From Lumnitzera littorea (Eukaryota > Streptophyta > Magnoliopsida > Myrtales > Combretaceae), in assembly GCA_024138015.1 (NCBI GenBank), contig JAMXBB010000007.1, positions 82,947,293 to 83,011,292 on the forward strand: a stretch of DNA of 64,000 nt, in the 5' to 3' direction. A program made the translations under genes and the position numbers. Below, piece after piece: positions 60,866 through 64,000 of the stretch. Below the pieces are notes generated by a model. It was given only the letters and a program-made list of their open reading frames with translations. It was not told the origin of the DNA and did not search any database. How positions within the stretch are numbered: the first letter of the stretch is position 1; every line of letters begins with the position of its first letter.

Positions 60866-61440
60866 TTCTTAAGCCAATGTCGTTAGACTTGATCTAGGTG
60901 TTTGACCAAAGTACATGAGAGGGTCAAGGATTAAGCGATCAACATGAGTTAGATCGTGGGTTGAATCGAAGTCAATAAAAAAAAGAAAATATAAATTATA
61001 TTTTAATTTTAAAAAACAAATAAATAATAACTTACATAACCAAATTTATAATTGGATCAAATCCCTCCATTAGCCATTAAATCAACATAAAATATTTACC
61101 CCAAATGATATATAAGTATACATAATCTAAATTTAGACTAAATCATAACTAATTAAAAGCATGATTTCGTAATTAGATTTAGTCACTATAGATTTAAAAG
61201 TCAAACCCATAAACTTTCATTACATTTAAAGATCTAATTAATATCATTAGGATTATCCTTTGATTCAAGGATTTGCATAACATTGACTGATTCTCCAATT
61301 GACTCGTCCTTCAATTAATTCCAAATCCACATCATCTTCAATCTCTTTATTCTCTAAAAGGAGAGAAAAAAAAAGTTAATGTTAGAAAAACTTTATCTTA
61401 CTCATTAAAGAATTAATAGTTTAAAAATATTTCACCACCC

Positions 61441-63599
61441 TTAAGTAGAGCCATCAACTATTATGGGGGTAGCATCATCTTCATATATTACTTGTTCAAT
61501 AATCTTATCAAAATCAAATTCATGAGCAAAATCTTCTTCTTTTTCTTCTATCTAAAAATCAGTCTTATTAATACAATCATAATCAATTGGATCATAACCT
61601 TTTTTCCTATGTTGATGCCCATAAACCAAAGGAAAAGAGCAAACAAAAAGTAATTAGTAAGTTTAATTGGAAAAGTGTATGATTTTATTATCGCTATTTT
61701 TTTTTATTACAAGATAATTTACAAACTTATTTTTTAAACACAAATTATATATCACATAGACAAGGTCATTTAGTCTTTAATGCTCTAGTTAGTTTCTTTT
61801 CTTCATGTGAATGCGCTCAAAAAAACTTCAATTATGCTCACATCTCGATAAAGAAGCGATTTGACTTAAAATTCTAATAGCAATCTTTTGCAAAGCAAGA
61901 GCACTATGACCAAATAACCACCACTAATCATTTATAATTCAATAAAATAAGTCAAATAATTGAAAAAAGAAGAATTAAATATAAGAAAAGAAATAGTATT
62001 TCGAGTACGCAGTAATCACTTACCAGGTTGCATTGTTTTGGTTAATTTAACTATCATTTCTCAACCAAAACCTTCTCTCCTTTAACGAATTGTCAACATT
62101 ACATACGCTTCTCTTTTCTAGCACATCAAACAAGCATTGCATAACTTCTAGACTTCCTTCAAATGTTTCATCATATAAAAAGGTTGGATTCAAAAAATAA
62201 GCTACGGCATGAAGACCATGATGAAAGTGCTTATCCTACCTCTCATCAACAATTTTGATATAAGGACTATACAATTTTTTTCTATTCTTAAAAATGGATA
62301 TAATTCCCTTACGTATTCTAGAAAAGCCTTCATAAACAACACAAAGAGAAAGCTTTTCATTAGCATCCACAATACGAAAACGTCTTATAATGAGAGTTGT
62401 AACTTTCACCATAAGCAAACAATCTTCCCAAAATTTATTGTTTAAAACAATAGCACTAAAAGCTTGTCCAGTAGCACATTTGGAGAGCTTATGACTTGTA
62501 AAATGCCTACTTGTAACTAAAGCTTGCAAACCATGTTTATGTTCGTAAATACTTTTCAAAGTGATGAAAACAATGGCTAACCAAGTTACTCCAATACAAA
62601 CAATTTCTTTACAGCCATTTGTTTTTCTCAACTAAGACAACACATAAATATGATTATAGACAAAGATAATTACTTAAGAAGTATAACTTGCAAGCTCATT
62701 CAAATAGTCTGTCTGAGTAATATCTTTTAGCATCAAATTTAAGCAATGTGCTGCACAAGAGGACCAATATATGTGATCATACTTCTCTTGCAACCTCTCA
62801 ACAGCAACATAGTTACTTGCATTATTAGTTACTATATGAACTACATTAGCAAGCCTAATCCATTGACTTCACAAATGTCATACCAGGAGGACCATACACT
62901 AAAAAATTTATCAGAGTCCTCTATCTTTGGTTAGTCCAACCATTACCCATTATTGTATACCCAAATTTGGCCCAATTACTTCTATAAAAATCAATAAGCA
63001 ATTAGCACCCCTTGTAATCTTATAGTAATTGAGTATACATAGTATGGTAAGATGGACCTTTATAACCACTACCGATTGCAACAATAGCATCTAGTTCTAA
63101 TTAAAAATAAGGCAACTTTAAAGCATTGAAAGGTATGCATATATCAAAATATCATTTAGCAAATTTTGTGTTTGCTCTTTGAATAGCTTACTTATTAGCC
63201 AATGCACTTTTAATACCTAGTTAAGACAATGTAGTGGTCTTGACCACATATTTATCAATATTATCCTTTCTTTTTTGTTTTAGTGGCTTTGATTTCATCA
63301 TCTTCAATTTCAATATATGGAGCATCATTCGAATCTTGATTCTTTTATTTGGAGGACTTAAGATATTCAACCATTTTCTCTTAAACATCATTTGGAACCT
63401 TTTTATAGGGTGCTATGCTACCATGAATCCCTCCAAAATGATACTTCATCATATTGATCCCTCCATCATGATAATTAGATCTATTGTAAAGGCATGTGAA
63501 CACTTTCTTTCCTTTGTCATTGATGGACAAGTTAAAATGCTCCCAAGTAGGATCATTCTTCAAATGAACCATAGCAGAAGATGACTGGCTACTTTCCAT
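61441..63599 (-). pseudogene. hAT-superfamily (DUF659-type) transposase remnant
   Basis: Reads from ATG at 63599 (MESSQSSSAMVHLKNDPTWEHF) through a damaged BED-type zinc finger (FTCLYN...KYHFGGIHGSIAPYKKVP, with later cysteines lost). Next come the DUF659 region FNALKLPYF, IVAIGSGYKGPSYHTMYTQLL, NWAKFGYTIMGNGWTN and VYGPPGMTFVKSMD (63130-62870). These are followed by SSCAAHCLNLMLKDI (near 62750), a long open block 62631-62236, FLNPTFLYDETFEGSLEVMQ near 62130, and a C-terminal dimerisation remnant (CEHN..FFERIHMKKRN, then RLNDLVYVIYNL, 61850-61740). It ends at a stop at 61441. Several stops and one or two frameshifts make it inactive. Terminal inverted repeats were not found; one end probably lies beyond the window. 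A domesticated host gene is unlikely given the stops. Confidence 0.78.
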
Positions 63600-64000
63600 T
63601 CCTTAAGCAAAGTATACAAGGATTATATTAGTAATTGAAAAGTAATAGTAAATATAAATGTAAGTTAATTATGAAGATACCAAGAGGTAAGTTCATGCCT
63701 TAAAAGTTAAAACTCATCAAATAAACATCATGTCATTCAAATCCTTTTACATAAATAAAACAGAATAATTCAATAAATAATTATTTGTACATACTAACAT
63801 CATGTAAAATACACTAGACAAAGTGAATATGATGATGTACAATGCACACATTATAGTAAACAACTAGCATTTCTTTATAATGTTTTCTCTCTTTAACAAT
63901 TAATTCATTCAACAAGGCAACAACATAGTTTTGGATATTGTGATTATAGTAGCGATTAAAAATTAAAATTTAATCACAAGTTTCTAAGAAAGACAAAGGG
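63600..64000. other. AT-rich 5' flank of the hAT remnant
   Basis: No coding sequence recognised. Probably includes the non-coding 5' part of the hAT element, whose terminus is not in view. Confidence 0.4.

Noticed and set aside
63234..63584. Plus-strand frame of 116 codons
   Set aside because: Shadow of the minus-strand hAT transposase.

Overview
This window looks like an intergenic and transposon-rich stretch of a flowering-plant (eudicot) nuclear genome. It is AT-rich, its introns follow GT-AG, and it is filled with layered Ty3/gypsy retrotransposons plus LINE, SINE, hAT, Mutator-like and MITE remnants. I could not name the species. Only two host genes are well supported. One is a single-exon gene for a small MAPK-substrate (MASS / At1g80180-type) protein at 22057-22431 (+). 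The other is a three-exon glyoxalase I / VOC-family gene at 55095-56583 (-). As I recall, relatives of these two genes lie a few loci apart in Arabidopsis (At1g80160/At1g80180 and At1g15380/At1g15400). The pair may therefore be an old neighbourhood now spread over about 33 kb by insertions.

Layout. 1-3945: AT-rich intergenic DNA with microsatellites. 3946-21412: Tat-type gypsy element 1 on the minus strand, with LTRs, a tRNA-Asp-like primer-binding site, broken gag and pol, an 86-87 bp tandem array, and a gene on the opposite strand with its own TATA box. It is interrupted by a 3.0 kb solo LTR (6585-9605, TSD TTAGG) and by a second gypsy element (element 3, 13185-19570, minus strand, tRNA-iMet primer site). 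21413-24558: the MAPK-substrate gene and its flanks. 24559-41191: Tat-type element 2 on the plus strand, related to element 1 inside but with different LTRs. It carries the same tandem array and the same opposite-strand gene, and is interrupted by an unclassified 1.8 kb insertion in RNase H and by a 3.2 kb solo LTR (34469-37693, TSD AGTAA) inside the opposite-strand gene. 41192-47560: a tRNA-derived SINE and a decayed LINE. 47561-55094: AT-rich DNA with two MITE-like copies, a possible hAT-type MITE and a very small poly-A insertion. 55095-56583: the glyoxalase gene. 57550-60865: a local direct duplication, one copy of which holds a Mutator-like element while the other preserves the empty site. 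61441-63599: a decayed hAT (DUF659-type) transposase on the minus strand.

All transposon proteins here contain stops or frameshifts, and in all three gypsy copies the reverse transcriptase YxDD motif has lost an aspartate. The most unusual structure is the antisense gene in the two Tat elements. It is preserved at the same position, with a matching TATA promoter and homologous protein from N-terminus to C-terminus. It looks like the putative gypsy-type transposase family (Transposase_28, named from memory) and the antisense additional ORFs reported for Tat-lineage elements. All family names come from reading translations by eye; no search was run.
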